Counted from the first letter of the stretch, positions 44,663 through 54,198 are shown. The stretch: 64,000 bases of DNA from Flavihumibacter solisilvae (GCF_000814475.1 NZ_JSVC01000045.1:62001-126000); one strand, 5' to 3'. Notes: a model not told the origin generated them from the letters alone. Made by a program: numbers and translations.

Positions 44663-45538
44663 ATGATCCTCCTGGTCAGTGTTGTACTCCGAATCTTCTC
44701 CAATCCCGCTGCGAATGTGTTCCAGAAGCAGCTGACTGCGCGCGGGTACCATCCGCTGCTGGTAAATTTCCTTACGTATTTTTTATTGAGCGTTGTATGT
44801 ATAGCCATTGCCGTTAGAACACCGTTTGCCAACTTATCTGCAGAATGGTGGATGTATTCGTTGCAGGCAGGAATCGCGGGAGCTTGCGGAAATGGTTTCC
44901 TTGTGAAGGCACTTGAAAAAGGAGAATTATCGGTACTTGGACCGATCAATGCTTACAAATCCGTAGTAGGAATGCTTGTAGGAATTGTTTTGTTGCGTGA
45001 GTTCCCAAATGCGTGGGGCATGCTGGGAATGCTGCTGATCATTGCCGGGAGTTATTTCGTACTCGACACTATGGGAGAAAGATTTTCCTGGGGTCTTTTC
45101 GGCAGGAAGGAGATACAGTACAGGTTATGGGCGCTGATCCTGACCGCGATCGAAGCGATCTTTATAAAGCGCGTCATCCAGTTGTCGTCGCCCGAAGTGG
45201 GGTTTCTCAGCTGGTGCTGGACCGGCGCTTTCTTCTCTTTCTGGCTGGCATTCCTGTACGGGCAAAAGATAGGGCCAGGCATCAGACAGATCCGGCCCTA
45301 TGATATTAAGAAATTTGCCTGGCTGGTAGCCTGCATCGGCATCATGCAGTTCAGCACTAATTATGTTTTCAAATACATGGATGTCGGCTACGCATTGGCG
45401 TTATTTCAACTGTCCGTAATAGTGAGTGTTTTTTTCGGCCATCGCTATTTCGGTGAAAAGGACATCCGTAAAAAGCTGGTGGGCGCTGTCATTATGCTGG
45501 CTGGTTCGGTAGTGATCATCTTGCTGAAGAATGCGTAA
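44663..45538 (+). CDS. EamA/DMT-superfamily transporter
   Basis: This 291-residue membrane protein has about ten hydrophobic helices in two EamA halves. Typical blocks are ALEKGELSVLGPINAYKSVV, GMLVGIVLLREFPNAWGMLG and LIIAGSYFVLD in the first half. The second half has MDVGYALALFQLSVIVSVFFGHRYFGEKDIRKKL (read as separate helix and loop parts) and VGAVIMLAGSVVIILL. Family members export or import small metabolites; no substrate can be assigned. It is divergent from the sigma gene and ends one base before the convergent TolB-like gene. Confidence 0.88.
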   Translation: MILLVSVVLRIFSNPAANVFQKQLTARGYHPLLVNFLTYFLLSVVCIAIAVRTPFANLSAEWWMYSLQAGIAGACGNGFLVKALEKGELSVLGPINAYKSVVGMLVGIVLLREFPNAWGMLGMLLIIAGSYFVLDTMGERFSWGLFGRKEIQYRLWALILTAIEAIFIKRVIQLSSPEVGFLSWCWTGAFFSFWLAFLYGQKIGPGIRQIRPYDIKKFAWLVACIGIMQFSTNYVFKYMDVGYALALFQLSVIVSVFFGHRYFGEKDIRKKLVGAVIMLAGSVVIILLKNA

Positions 45539-46498
45539 TTATTTCCAGTCCGCATACCACAAATATCCAGATGTATTGTTTGTGATCTTTCTTACTGGAG
45601 TTCCATCAGACGTAATAATATATAGATTGTCATATCCTGATTCTTTAGGACTTTCAAAATCAGAAGAAAAAACGACATAATTACCATCAGGTGACCACGC
45701 AGCATCACCGGTTAGCCTGCCAAAGTTTGTAAGCTGCCGGGTACCAGATCCATCTACATTCATGGAGAACACTTCTGAAGCACCAGTTCCTGTCGAATGA
45801 TAATAGAGTATCTTTTTACCATCCTTTGATACTGAAGTGAAAAACATGCTTTTTCCGGTACTGTTTGGAATTTTTTTCAAGTGCCCGGTTGCAGGATTAA
45901 TGGAGTAGGCATTTGCCCGCGGTGTATCTACATTGGACATAAAGAAAATAGTTCCATCATTTGACCAGCAAAGGTTAGCCACATTAACCTTCCCTATTGG
46001 GCGGGTAAAACTCGTTAGTTGTTTTTTGTTTAACCCGGAAATATCAGCCTGAAACAACTGGTAATTGCCATTTGCATCAGGATGAGCGATTGCCAATTTC
46101 TTTCCATCGGGCGAGGGAGAAACGACCGTAAACAGCTCGGTGTTTTGAATAGCCTTCTTCTCTTTCGCATCTGCACTTGCATAAAAAAGTCCAAACTGAT
46201 TGTTACCTGTCTGTACAGTTACAAAATAACCCGACTTGTCAAACAACAACTTTGGGTCAACGTAGTAAGGATTTAATGCTGGCTCAACCAGATTATGGAT
46301 AGAAAGGCTGTCTTTATCCACATCATAAATCCCAACACCCACAGTATCCCCGAAGGATTTTGAGAAAACTATTTTGCCTGTAAGCTGAGGTTCTGGATTC
46401 GGTTCTGGTTGGGGTTTAGGTGTTGTTTCACTTTCCTTTGAACAAGAGTACACAGTGATGGCAAGACAAAACGCCAGGAACATTTTCGATAATCGCAT
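45539..46498 (-). CDS. TolB-like beta-propeller lipoprotein
   Basis: This 319-residue protein has a lipoprotein signal ending VYSCSKESE (Cys19), a proline-rich linker (PKPQPEPNPEPQ) and WD40-like PD40 repeats. The repeats show as VSPSPDGKKLAIAHPD, LCWSNDGTIFFMSN, TSVSKDGKKILYYHS and AAWSPDGNYVVFSSD. Such propellers bind peptides or glycans in the envelope. The function is unknown. The stop is immediately adjacent to that of the convergent EamA gene. Confidence 0.88.
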   Translation of the reverse strand: MRLSKMFLAFCLAITVYSCSKESETTPKPQPEPNPEPQLTGKIVFSKSFGDTVGVGIYDVDKDSLSIHNLVEPALNPYYVDPKLLFDKSGYFVTVQTGNNQFGLFYASADAKEKKAIQNTELFTVVSPSPDGKKLAIAHPDANGNYQLFQADISGLNKKQLTSFTRPIGKVNVANLCWSNDGTIFFMSNVDTPRANAYSINPATGHLKKIPNSTGKSMFFTSVSKDGKKILYYHSTGTGASEVFSMNVDGSGTRQLTNFGRLTGDAAWSPDGNYVVFSSDFESPKESGYDNLYIITSDGTPVRKITNNTSGYLWYADWK

Positions 46499-46643
46499 TG
46501 AATAAGGTTTTGCGGCGCCAAATTAGTACTGCAACCCCATCCAGGCATCAACTGATAAGTATATTTTTCCCATTAATGTCTACTCATTTCAACCAAAGTT
46601 TTCAGTGCATCCAGTTCGTTCATGACACTAATATTAACAGTAA

Positions 46644-47864
46644 TCAGCGTTGAGACAAAGTCGGACTTTCAGCAACCGCGATCTCTTTTCGTTCACGAAA
46701 GAAGATGGTAAAGTAAACCAGTACCGCACCTGCGATCATCGCCGGTACTATCCAAACGCCCTGCCAGTTGTGGCCGCCTTCAATCTTGTAGCTTTCGGCA
46801 ATGATTCCCGAGAACCAGGTTCCGATAAGCATTCCCAGTCCGTATGTGGCCGTAGTGAACAGCCCCTGTGCCGCATTCTTGATCTTCTCGCCTGCTTTTT
46901 TCTCCGTATACATATAACCGGTAACAAAGAAGAAATCATAACAGATGCCGTGCAGTATGATACCCATATACAACATCCAGCTGTTGGGATCGCCATAGCC
47001 ATATGCAAAGAGAATATACCGGAGTACCCAGGCACTCATTCCAAGCAACAACATTTTCTTTACGCCAATCCGGTTGAACAGGAATGGAATGGCAAGGATG
47101 AAAAGACCTTCTGATACTTGTCCCAGGATCATCTTACCTGCTGCGTTTGTCATACCTACTTCATTAAGAAACGGGTTGGCAAAGCTGTAATAAAATGCCA
47201 GAGGGATGCAGATGAGGATCGCTGAAATAAAGAAGATCAGGTACGGACGGCTTTTAAAAAGGACGAGAGCCTCGGCACCGATAGCTGATGCAGCGGAGCC
47301 TTCCGCAGCTTTCCCTTTCGGCGGTGTATTGGGTAACAGGAAACTATACAACCCGAGAAAAACGGAAACTGCTGCTGCAATATGAAAAGTTGCGGGTGAT
47401 TTTTCGATACCCAGGTTGCCGACAATCGTTCCTGCAACAATCCACCCCGCCGTTCCAAAAACCCTGATCCACGGGAATTGCCTGCCAGGATCGGTCATCT
47501 GGTTGAATGCAATGTTATTCGAAAGCGCGATCGTTGGCATGTACACCAGTGAATAAACCAGGATCACCCAATAAAATGCCGTATTGTTTCCAATTGTTGT
47601 TGCAAGGAAAAGTAAAGCACCACCTACAACATGCAGCACTCCCATAATGCGTTGTGCCGCAAAGTACCTGTCGGCCACCAGTCCCACAAAAATCGGGGAC
47701 AGGATCGTTGCCAGGGCCAATGCACTGAACGCAGCGCCGATCTGAACATCCGTTGCATTCAGCTGTTCCTTCATATAGGTACCCATGGTCACATACCAGG
47801 AGCTCCAGATAAAGTATTCAAGGAACATCATAAGCGAAAGCATGGCACCGGTACTTTTTTTCAT
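46644..47864 (-). CDS. MFS transporter, nucleoside:H+ symporter type
   Basis: This 406-residue MFS protein of the nucleoside-symporter (NupG/XapB-like) group is widespread in Bacteroidota. Blocks are LEYFIWSSWYVTMGTYM, FVGLVADRYFAAQRIMGVLH, FNQMTDPGRQFPWIRVFGT (with the conserved W-I-R-x-F-G motif), TAGWIVAGTIVG and YMYTEKKAGEKIKNAAQGLF. About twelve hydrophobic segments are present. In Bacteroidota this family also carries sugars, so the substrate is uncertain. Divergent from the MBL-fold gene; a 145-bp gap without visible gene follows its stop. Confidence 0.87.
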   Translation of the reverse strand: MKKSTGAMLSLMMFLEYFIWSSWYVTMGTYMKEQLNATDVQIGAAFSALALATILSPIFVGLVADRYFAAQRIMGVLHVVGGALLFLATTIGNNTAFYWVILVYSLVYMPTIALSNNIAFNQMTDPGRQFPWIRVFGTAGWIVAGTIVGNLGIEKSPATFHIAAAVSVFLGLYSFLLPNTPPKGKAAEGSAASAIGAEALVLFKSRPYLIFFISAILICIPLAFYYSFANPFLNEVGMTNAAGKMILGQVSEGLFILAIPFLFNRIGVKKMLLLGMSAWVLRYILFAYGYGDPNSWMLYMGIILHGICYDFFFVTGYMYTEKKAGEKIKNAAQGLFTTATYGLGMLIGTWFSGIIAESYKIEGGHNWQGVWIVPAMIAGAVLVYFTIFFRERKEIAVAESPTLSQR

Positions 47865-47915
47865 ATGCAGTTTTATTCTGATTCGGCAGGTAAAATACTA
47901 TAAATTGGAATTGTT

Positions 47916-49016
47916 ATGACAGTAATAATAGTATTGTTTGTGTTACTGGCGGTATTGGCAGTATACCTTTTTTTGAGGCAGCCGAAATTTGGCAGGGCGC
48001 CAACGGGGAAAAGACTGGAGCAGATGAAGCGGTCGGCGAATTACAAAGAGGGACAGTTCCACAACCTGAGCAATACTCCCACCCTCACGGAAGGTGTAAG
48101 CTTTTACCAGGCATTCCGTGAGTTCTTCTTCTCCCCTTCGAAAAGAAAAAAACCCCAGGTATTGGTCCCTACACAGAAAACGGACCTGAATGGACTCCAG
48201 CCAAATGAAAATTCACTTGTCTGGTTCGGGCACTCGTCTTACTTCCTTCAACTGGAAGGAAAAAAAATCCTGGTTGACCCTGTTCTCAGCGGTCATGCCT
48301 CACCGGTAAAATTCACGACAAGGAGTTTTGGCGGCAGCGATGTGTACACTGCCGATGACATACCTGCAATTGATTACCTGTTCATCACGCACGACCACTG
48401 GGATCACCTTGACTATACAACTGTAATGAAACTTAAGCCGCGGATCGGCAGGATAATAACTGGTTTAGGTGTGGGAGCACACCTGGAGCATTGGGGTTTC
48501 GCACCGGAAACAATCATCGAAAAAGACTGGGACGAAACGGTGGTACTGGATGACGGATTCGTAGTACACACTGCTCCTACCCGGCATTTTTCAGGAAGGG
48601 GATTTCGCCGGAACGGAACTTTGTGGCTGTCTTTCATTTTAATAACACCGAATCACCGCATTTACTTCGGCGGCGATTCGGGTTACGATTCGCATTTTGC
48701 GAACATAGGGAACAAGTATGGACCGTTCGACCTGGCCATACTTGAAAACGGCCAATATGATAAAAACTGGAAGTACATCCACATGATGCCTGAAGAGGTT
48801 TTGAAAGCTGCACAGGATCTGAAGGCTGGCAAATTGCTGCCGGTTCACTGGTCGAAATTTGCCCTTGCCAATCACGACTGGGACGATCCCATCATCAGGC
48901 TATCTGCGGCTGGCATTCATCATACTGCCACGATACTTACCCCATTGATCGGAGAGCGGGTAAACATAGACGTTACCACACCCTCCACGAATCAATGGTG
49001 GTTATCAAACCGGTAA
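47916..49016 (+). CDS. MBL-fold metallohydrolase, NAPE-PLD / UlaG-like
   Basis: This 366-residue protein has an N-terminal membrane anchor (residues 2-20) and a metallo-beta-lactamase fold. Strands WFGHSSYFLQLEGKKILVDP lead into the metal motif FITHDHWDHLDY (H-x-H-x-D-H near residue 153). Later ligands are in TAPTRHFSGRG and YFGGDSGYDSHFANIG, with VHWSKFALANHDW at the end. The arrangement is that of NAPE-PLD-like phospholipases and related lactonases. It is probably located on the periplasmic or cytoplasmic side of the membrane; the substrate is not known. Confidence 0.88.
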   Translation: MTVIIVLFVLLAVLAVYLFLRQPKFGRAPTGKRLEQMKRSANYKEGQFHNLSNTPTLTEGVSFYQAFREFFFSPSKRKKPQVLVPTQKTDLNGLQPNENSLVWFGHSSYFLQLEGKKILVDPVLSGHASPVKFTTRSFGGSDVYTADDIPAIDYLFITHDHWDHLDYTTVMKLKPRIGRIITGLGVGAHLEHWGFAPETIIEKDWDETVVLDDGFVVHTAPTRHFSGRGFRRNGTLWLSFILITPNHRIYFGGDSGYDSHFANIGNKYGPFDLAILENGQYDKNWKYIHMMPEEVLKAAQDLKAGKLLPVHWSKFALANHDWDDPIIRLSAAGIHHTATILTPLIGERVNIDVTTPSTNQWWLSNR

Positions 49017-49041
49017 TTTCTGTTGGGAAAAGAGCGATGTA

Positions 49042-49818
49042 TTAATTGTCCTTGACGCAACGTACAGACAATGCAGCCAGTGCATTGAGGCCATTGAAGC
49101 TGCCATCCGCACTGTTGTAAAGGAGCTGCTGATTATAGAACAGGGATACTGCAAGTGAATACTGGGTGAACGGATCTCCGCCATAGAGGTCGGTTGACCA
49201 GTAATGCGTACGTAACTTCAAACCGCCAAATGTACCATCTGCAAGTCTTTCACCTGCTGGTAACGCAGTGAATCCGCTGCTGTTGGTTGCCCCTGTATTT
49301 GGTGCTGCCCACTGTGTGGTTCCTGTAGCCTTGAGTTTACCTGCTGCAGTCGCAACGCCTCTCAGGTAGTCTCCCAATTGGATCCATTCTTCATTTGTTG
49401 GAACATGCCAGCCCTGAGGAGCGATGTTGCGTGAATCTTTAGCTGCATAAAAATTGTACAGCTTTCCATAGATGCTTTCATTCTTAGCATTGTTTCCATA
49501 AAAACACCAGGCTGCTTTATCAGTCTTCTCTGCCAGGCTAGCCCAATCGGCCGTTGAACTGACATTTGCAATAGGTTGACCGTTTCTATACCGCGTCACG
49601 CGCAGGTTTTCGGCCATCCACACCTGGTTCCCGATCTTGATGGTCTTGTACTCGTTACCATCAATGTCAACACACTTAGCTGCGATCCTGTTTTTTTTGT
49701 GATCCCTGTTTACTTTGGCGAGGGAAGTAATCGTTGGTTCGGTGTAATCTGTTTTTGAACAGCTGGAGAAGGATACGATACCACCGAACAGCACAAGGGT
49801 AGTTAATGCCATTTTCAT
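49042..49818 (-). CDS. FISUMP-domain lipoprotein
   Basis: This 258-residue lipoprotein has a signal ending VSFSSCSKTD (Cys20) and a Fibrobacter succinogenes major paralogous (FISUMP) domain. Hallmarks are YKTIKIGNQVWMAENLRVTR, KLYNFYAAKD, PQGWHVPTNEEWIQLGDYLR, GFTALPAGERL and a terminal ALSVRCVKDN. These domains are C-type-lectin-like surface modules in Bacteroidota and Fibrobacteres; ligand unknown. The nearest genes give no clear partner. Confidence 0.9.
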   Translation of the reverse strand: MKMALTTLVLFGGIVSFSSCSKTDYTEPTITSLAKVNRDHKKNRIAAKCVDIDGNEYKTIKIGNQVWMAENLRVTRYRNGQPIANVSSTADWASLAEKTDKAAWCFYGNNAKNESIYGKLYNFYAAKDSRNIAPQGWHVPTNEEWIQLGDYLRGVATAAGKLKATGTTQWAAPNTGATNSSGFTALPAGERLADGTFGGLKLRTHYWSTDLYGGDPFTQYSLAVSLFYNQQLLYNSADGSFNGLNALAALSVRCVKDN

Positions 49819-50296
49819 AATGAGTGATTAAAGGGTAAACAAAACGGCCTACTTAGGAAATGAATTGGCGGTCTTTTTGGAAGGATTGGAATGGCTTACA
49901 AGGTGGAGATTGGATCCTGGCAGTTTCAGTCGCTAATGTAATATGTTAAATTAAATGCAGCAAGAAATCTCCTTGATATTATTTATCTGAAAGCTTGTCT
50001 GGGCCTGCTCTGCATGGATAAACGATTGTAATACAACAGGTGAGGGTATGAGTAATGTGAATAAGTTGTTTCATTAATTTTTCAGAAAGCAAAAATCGTC
50101 CGCCCCTTTTCGTTAAAGCGTACACGATTTAACGTTGCTTTTTTTTCCCGGCCACTCCAGGGTAAAATCGGCCAAAACTTAGTAGCATCGCGGGTTTTAG
50201 GCGCTTTACAAACTGACACCTGAACACATACGCTTATGGAAAATATCGCATGTAACAAGTTGTAACAATTCCCCATTTTGTACGTCATAAGGGAAT
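49819..50296. other. 478-bp intergenic region without recognised feature
   Basis: The region between the FISUMP and transglutaminase-like genes holds no credible protein gene and no clear terminator. A minus-strand ORF (50082-50339) crosses into the next gene and looks random. It must contain the two divergent promoters. Confidence 0.5.
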
Positions 50297-51187
50297 ATGA
50301 AATCAATGAAGATCCTGTGCGGAATTTGCCTGCTGTCAATAGCTACTTACTGTGATGCACAACAACCCGCATCGCGGAATACGAACCCGAAACCGATCGA
50401 CACTACTTCACTTGACCTGAAAAAATTTGCCGCTTCCATATACGGCGATGAAAACGATTCGTTTGAGCAGGCCCGGAAACTTTTATATTGGCTGAGCAGC
50501 AATTTCAAATGGACAGCCACTGATTATAAATCACGTACCGTAAATGAGATCATTTTCCGCCAGGGAGGAAATTGCTTTGAACTGGCCAAAGTGTATATGG
50601 CCATGATCAATGCCGCCGGGATTCCGCACAGAGGTATAGCCGAGATCAACATCCACACGTTTACTCCGCGGCGGCAGGAAACCGCAGCGTCATTGGTGAA
50701 GGAAAAAGGAAACAGGTACAGTGTGTTCGGCCTCCAGCATAATGATCATCGTTGGGTTGAAATTTATAATTCAAAGAGCAATAACTGGGAACCTGCCGAC
50801 CCTTCTATTGGCGTCATCGGGATCAATGACTGGCTGGAAGCCCGTGTCTGGTTTGGTGAAAGAAAGACCATCGATACTTCCTTTACCAATGAAATGATCG
50901 TTCCTTTCGCCATCTTTGTTACCGGCAACGACAAGTCGCCGGTTGAAAGCAGGTCTGCCTGGTACCTTATCGATCAGTTCAATGCACTCTACGGGGGAAA
51001 GCTTGCCGACCTGCCTGAGTGGCAGGATTGGATAAAAGGAGTTAATGCGCTCAACCTTCCTTCAATGAATGCTTTCCTTGGAAATGAAGACCTGCATCAA
51101 TACCAGGAAAACATCAGCAGACTTGCCACAGCGTATGAGCGACTAAAAAATTCATGGCTCAGAAGCACTTCGGTGAAGCAGAATTAA
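50297..51187 (+). CDS. Transglutaminase-like cysteine protease-fold protein, secreted
   Basis: This 296-residue protein has a signal peptide (residues 1-20, cut near CDAQQ). The transglutaminase-core shows the full Cys-His-Asp set: GGNCFELAKVYMAMINAAGI (Cys near residue 96), HNDHRWVEIY (His) and WEPADPSIGV (Asp). The domain is typical of secreted bacterial proteins that cleave or cross-link peptides. Target unknown. The SDR gene follows 77 bp after the stop. Confidence 0.82.
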   Translation: MKSMKILCGICLLSIATYCDAQQPASRNTNPKPIDTTSLDLKKFAASIYGDENDSFEQARKLLYWLSSNFKWTATDYKSRTVNEIIFRQGGNCFELAKVYMAMINAAGIPHRGIAEINIHTFTPRRQETAASLVKEKGNRYSVFGLQHNDHRWVEIYNSKSNNWEPADPSIGVIGINDWLEARVWFGERKTIDTSFTNEMIVPFAIFVTGNDKSPVESRSAWYLIDQFNALYGGKLADLPEWQDWIKGVNALNLPSMNAFLGNEDLHQYQENISRLATAYERLKNSWLRSTSVKQN

Positions 51188-51263
51188 CAAAAAACATGTA
51201 CGTGGTGTGGAGGAACGGCCATATCGGAACGCCATTTGCCGTCTATACTTTAAACACTGGTAT

Positions 51264-52244
51264 ATGCAAAACCATCCATTAAATGGCAAAACCATTGTAA
51301 TAACAGGCGCTTCCAGTGGAGCCGGCCGGATGACTGCCCTTCAATTTGCCCGTTATAAGACCTGCCTCGTTCTCGCCGGCCGCAATATGGTGGCATTGAA
51401 TGAAACAGCTGAGCAATGCCGGAATGCAGGCGCTGAAACCCTGGTTCAGCGAACTGACACAGGCGATTACGAAATGGTGAAGAGCCTGGCGCGGGCAGCA
51501 AAAAACTGGAAAGGATCGATCCATGTCTGGGTCAACAATGCCGGCGTTCTGGCTGCTGGCGTTTTTGACGCTGTCCCTATGGAATTGCATGAAAAAGTGA
51601 TCAGGACAAACCTGCTGGGTTACATGCACGGCGCGCACGCCGTTTTGCGCATTTTTAAAGACCAGGGATATGGAACACTGATAAACAATATATCCGTTGG
51701 TGGCTACCTGCCGGTTCCTTATGGCAGCTGCTATTCTGCAAGTAAATTCGGAGTTCTGGGTTTTTTTGAGGCATTGAAAGGTGAACTGGCCGACTGGCCA
51801 CATATACATGTGTGTGACCTGTTCCCGGCATTTCTCAATACACCGGGCATCCACCACGCTGCGAACTATACGGGCAAGGTGATCAAGCCCGCACCTCCTG
51901 TTTTTGATCCTGTTCATGTTGCCCGCGCCTGCGTACGCGTGGCACTGGTTCCGAAGCCGGTCACTTATATTGGTTTTACTGCGCGTCCGCTTAAGTGGAT
52001 ACATATCATCTGCCCAGCGTTCATGAGTTATTTTACAGGCAGGATCATCCGAAAATACCTGGACAAGGCAAACCTCATCGCTGAAACGAGCGGCAATGTG
52101 TTTGACACGGTGGAATTCGGAATGAGCACACATGGCAACAATGGGAACATCCCGAAACCCTCGAAGACCCTGGCAGCTTCTGCCGCAGTGGGACTTCTGG
52201 TCGGATTCTGGCTGACCCGGGCGCTCAGTCTGCGGCGCAGTTGA
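51264..52244 (+). CDS. Short-chain dehydrogenase with C-terminal membrane tail
   Basis: This SDR family enzyme of about 326 residues has the ATG at 51264 (MQNHPLNGKTIVITGASSGA), which gives the expected N-terminus; the frame is open from 51207. Cofactor motif VITGASSGAGRMTALQ, WVNNAGVLAAG (NNAG), catalytic Ser in NNISVGGYLPV and Tyr-x3-Lys in CYSASKFGVLG. After the SDR core, residues about 235-326 carry a hydrophobic stretch (LKWIHIICPAFMSYF) and a C-terminal helix AASAAVGLLVGFWLTRALSL. That suggests membrane attachment, as in several glucose-methanol-like or retinol-type SDRs. Substrate unknown. A terminator lies at 52426. Confidence 0.88.
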   Translation: MQNHPLNGKTIVITGASSGAGRMTALQFARYKTCLVLAGRNMVALNETAEQCRNAGAETLVQRTDTGDYEMVKSLARAAKNWKGSIHVWVNNAGVLAAGVFDAVPMELHEKVIRTNLLGYMHGAHAVLRIFKDQGYGTLINNISVGGYLPVPYGSCYSASKFGVLGFFEALKGELADWPHIHVCDLFPAFLNTPGIHHAANYTGKVIKPAPPVFDPVHVARACVRVALVPKPVTYIGFTARPLKWIHIICPAFMSYFTGRIIRKYLDKANLIAETSGNVFDTVEFGMSTHGNNGNIPKPSKTLAASAAVGLLVGFWLTRALSLRRS

Positions 52245-52425
52245 CGGATTTGCTCCACACTGCAGCGGTAATAATTGCCCACTGTGGCCCGGCTCAAGCG
52301 GGAAGACCGCTATCAGCTGGTTGGCACAGAATTGGAATATACAGCAGTAAGAAAACGGTGATTTCCTTTAACAAACCGTCGGAATCCAAAAGATGCGACG
52401 AATACTAAAAGGAATAAGCGTTTAC

Positions 52426-52456
52426 AAAAGCTGTATTTCTCTGAAGTACAGCTTTT
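52426..52456 (+). terminator. Intrinsic terminator after the SDR gene
   Basis: AAAAGCTGTA (52426-52435) pairs with TACAGCTTTT (52447-52456), a 10-bp stem, ending in a T-rich run (TTTTCTTATT). It sits only about 30 bp before the coding sequence of the AI-2E family permease. Confidence 0.8.
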
Positions 52457-52485
52457 CTTATTAAATTGGGATAAGCCTAAACCTC

Positions 52486-53553
52486 CTGCTTATCACCACG
52501 AAATTTGTCCTGAACAGTCTTCGATACCTGCAGATCATCTTCTTTTCTGCCGTTATCCTCTATTTTGGGAAAACGCTGTTCATTCCTCTATTCTTCGGAC
52601 TTTTTATCGCCATCGTTTTATACCCGATCTGCCACTGGCTGGAAAAGCGGCATGTGCACCGGACGATTGCCATAACCTTATCTATTTCGATTGTAGTCCT
52701 GTTGTTTGCGCTTTTGGTCTGGCTGCTTATCCTTCAGGCCGGCACTCTTCACCGGGACTGGCCGGAACTGCAACGTAAATTCGATGAATCACTTCCGGAC
52801 TTGCAGCAATGGATCCAGGACAGCCTGGGTATTACAGTACCGGCGCAAAACCGCTGGTGGCGAAACGCACTGACGAATGTGTCGACTAATGCCGGCAGTA
52901 TGATCACGGAAGTATTTGGGAAAACCACATCCGGAGTACTCATGCTGTTGATCACCCCGGTTTTTACTGCTCTGTTTTTGAATGGAAGGCGAAACCTGGT
53001 CCTTTTCCTAGAGAAGGTTACCGGTGAAAGGTTCCGGCACCGCCTTCACACAATTTTGCACGAAACGATCCACACCTACTTTCATTTCATTAAAGGAATG
53101 ATCCTGGTATACATTATCGTGGGGATATTGAACAGCTTGGGCTTGCTTGCTCTAGGTATAAGGTATGCCATCCTGTTTGGCTTCCTCACTGCAATAATGA
53201 CCATCATCCCGTATGTAGGTATCATTGTAGCCGCATTTGTGCCCATAACCATCGCCTGGGTAACCAAGGACTCGTTATGGTACCCGGCAGGCGTGATCAT
53301 CGTTTTCAGTGTGGTGCAATACCTCGAGGCAAATGTCATTTTTCCGCGGGTAGTGGGAACGCAGCTGGATGTAAACACATGGATCATCCTGGCTGCAGCC
53401 ATTGCCGGTGGAATTCTGTGGGGCGCCAGCGGAATGATTCTTTTCATCCCGTTTGTGGGTATTCTCAAGCTGGTGAGTGCGCATATCCCGGAATGGTCTG
53501 CACTTCACACGCTTCTAAGCAGGAATAAGGGCGTCAGTCGCCCCAGGCTGTGA
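52486..53553 (+). CDS. AI-2E family permease (start uncertain)
   Basis: This membrane protein of the AI-2E/PerM family shows VWLLILQAGTL, the amphipathic region, then LITPVFTALFLNGRRNLVLF, IKGMILVYIIVGILNSLGLL and FGFLTAIMTIIPYVGIIVAA, with the C-terminal GGILWGASGMILFIPFVGIL. The only canonical start in frame is a GTG at 52654, but the frame is open upstream to a TAA at 52462. The extra residues (LRYLQIIFFSAVILYFGKTL, then a second helix) are exactly the family's first membrane segments. No ATG, GTG or TTG exists there; CTG at 52486, ATC or ATT would be the choices. The coordinate given uses CTG. AI-2 export is only one known role of the family. Confidence 0.8.
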   Translation: MLITTKFVLNSLRYLQIIFFSAVILYFGKTLFIPLFFGLFIAIVLYPICHWLEKRHVHRTIAITLSISIVVLLFALLVWLLILQAGTLHRDWPELQRKFDESLPDLQQWIQDSLGITVPAQNRWWRNALTNVSTNAGSMITEVFGKTTSGVLMLLITPVFTALFLNGRRNLVLFLEKVTGERFRHRLHTILHETIHTYFHFIKGMILVYIIVGILNSLGLLALGIRYAILFGFLTAIMTIIPYVGIIVAAFVPITIAWVTKDSLWYPAGVIIVFSVVQYLEANVIFPRVVGTQLDVNTWIILAAAIAGGILWGASGMILFIPFVGILKLVSAHIPEWSALHTLLSRNKGVSRPRL

Positions 53554-53956
53554 TCACCAGGGATCTCTCCCCGCCCTGGTTACGATGCTCACATAAATAT
53601 ATCCCCTGCCAGGTTCCCAGCGCCAGTTCGCCATTGCGGATGGGAACCAGCACGGAACTTCCCAGCAGTGACGCCTTCAGGTGCGCAGGCATATCGTCGG
53701 CACCTTCGTAATCATGAACGTAATCCGGGTCATTTTCCCGGACTGTTTTATTGAAAAACATCTCAAAATCCTTTCTCACCGTCGGATCGGCGTTTTCATT
53801 GATTGTCAGCGACGCGGAGGTATGCCTGATAAACACCTGGCACATGCCTGCCCTGATCTGTACAATCTGTGGCAGCGCCCGCTCCACTTCCGATGTGATC
53901 AGGTGGAATCCTCTTCTCCGTTCGGTTAGCGTTATGATCTGCTGGTAAGTCTTCAT
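53534..53956 (-). CDS. yjbQ: YjbQ family protein (secondary thiamine-phosphate synthase-like)
   Basis: This 140-residue cytoplasmic protein of the UPF0047/YjbQ family carries HTSASLTINENADPTVRKDF near residue 45, EGADDMPAHLKASLLGSSVL and GTWQGIYLCEHRNQGGER. Members can show weak thiamine-phosphate synthase activity, but their cellular role is not settled. It is convergent with the AI-2E family gene, overlapping it by 20 bp. Confidence 0.93.
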   Translation of the reverse strand: MKTYQQIITLTERRRGFHLITSEVERALPQIVQIRAGMCQVFIRHTSASLTINENADPTVRKDFEMFFNKTVRENDPDYVHDYEGADDMPAHLKASLLGSSVLVPIRNGELALGTWQGIYLCEHRNQGGERSLVITAWGD

Positions 53957-54060
53957 AACCCAAGTTAATCAATTCAATGTTTCTTGTGGCCCTCCCTGCG
54001 CCAGAATGACACCCCGGAGCCCTTCTTCAGCTCCACCAGGACCCTGCCTATACTATTGCC

Positions 54061-54093
54061 ATCCTATACCCATCCTATACCCATCCTATACCC
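54061..54093. repeat. Three perfect 11-bp tandem repeats
   Basis: ATCCTATACCC is repeated three times without a mismatch (54061-54071, 54072-54082, 54083-54093). Partial likeness (CCTATACTATTGCC) precedes it. The array lies about 105 bp upstream of the hybrid kinase ATG. The 11-bp period is close to one DNA helical turn, so it may be a phased protein-binding array, or a slippage-prone repeat. Confidence 0.85.
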
Positions 54094-54198
54094 AGGTTAT
54101 TTTGGAGCAACTTCCTGACATGCTGGCACAATTCTTTTGCAGGCACGATCTTTTTCTAACTCACGCGCTAAAAATGTATTTTCGGTTACACTCAAATT

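Noticed and set aside
50082-50339. Minus-strand ORF in the 478-bp gap
   Set aside because: It runs into the transglutaminase-like gene on the other strand, and its sequence has no protein-like pattern or good start signal.
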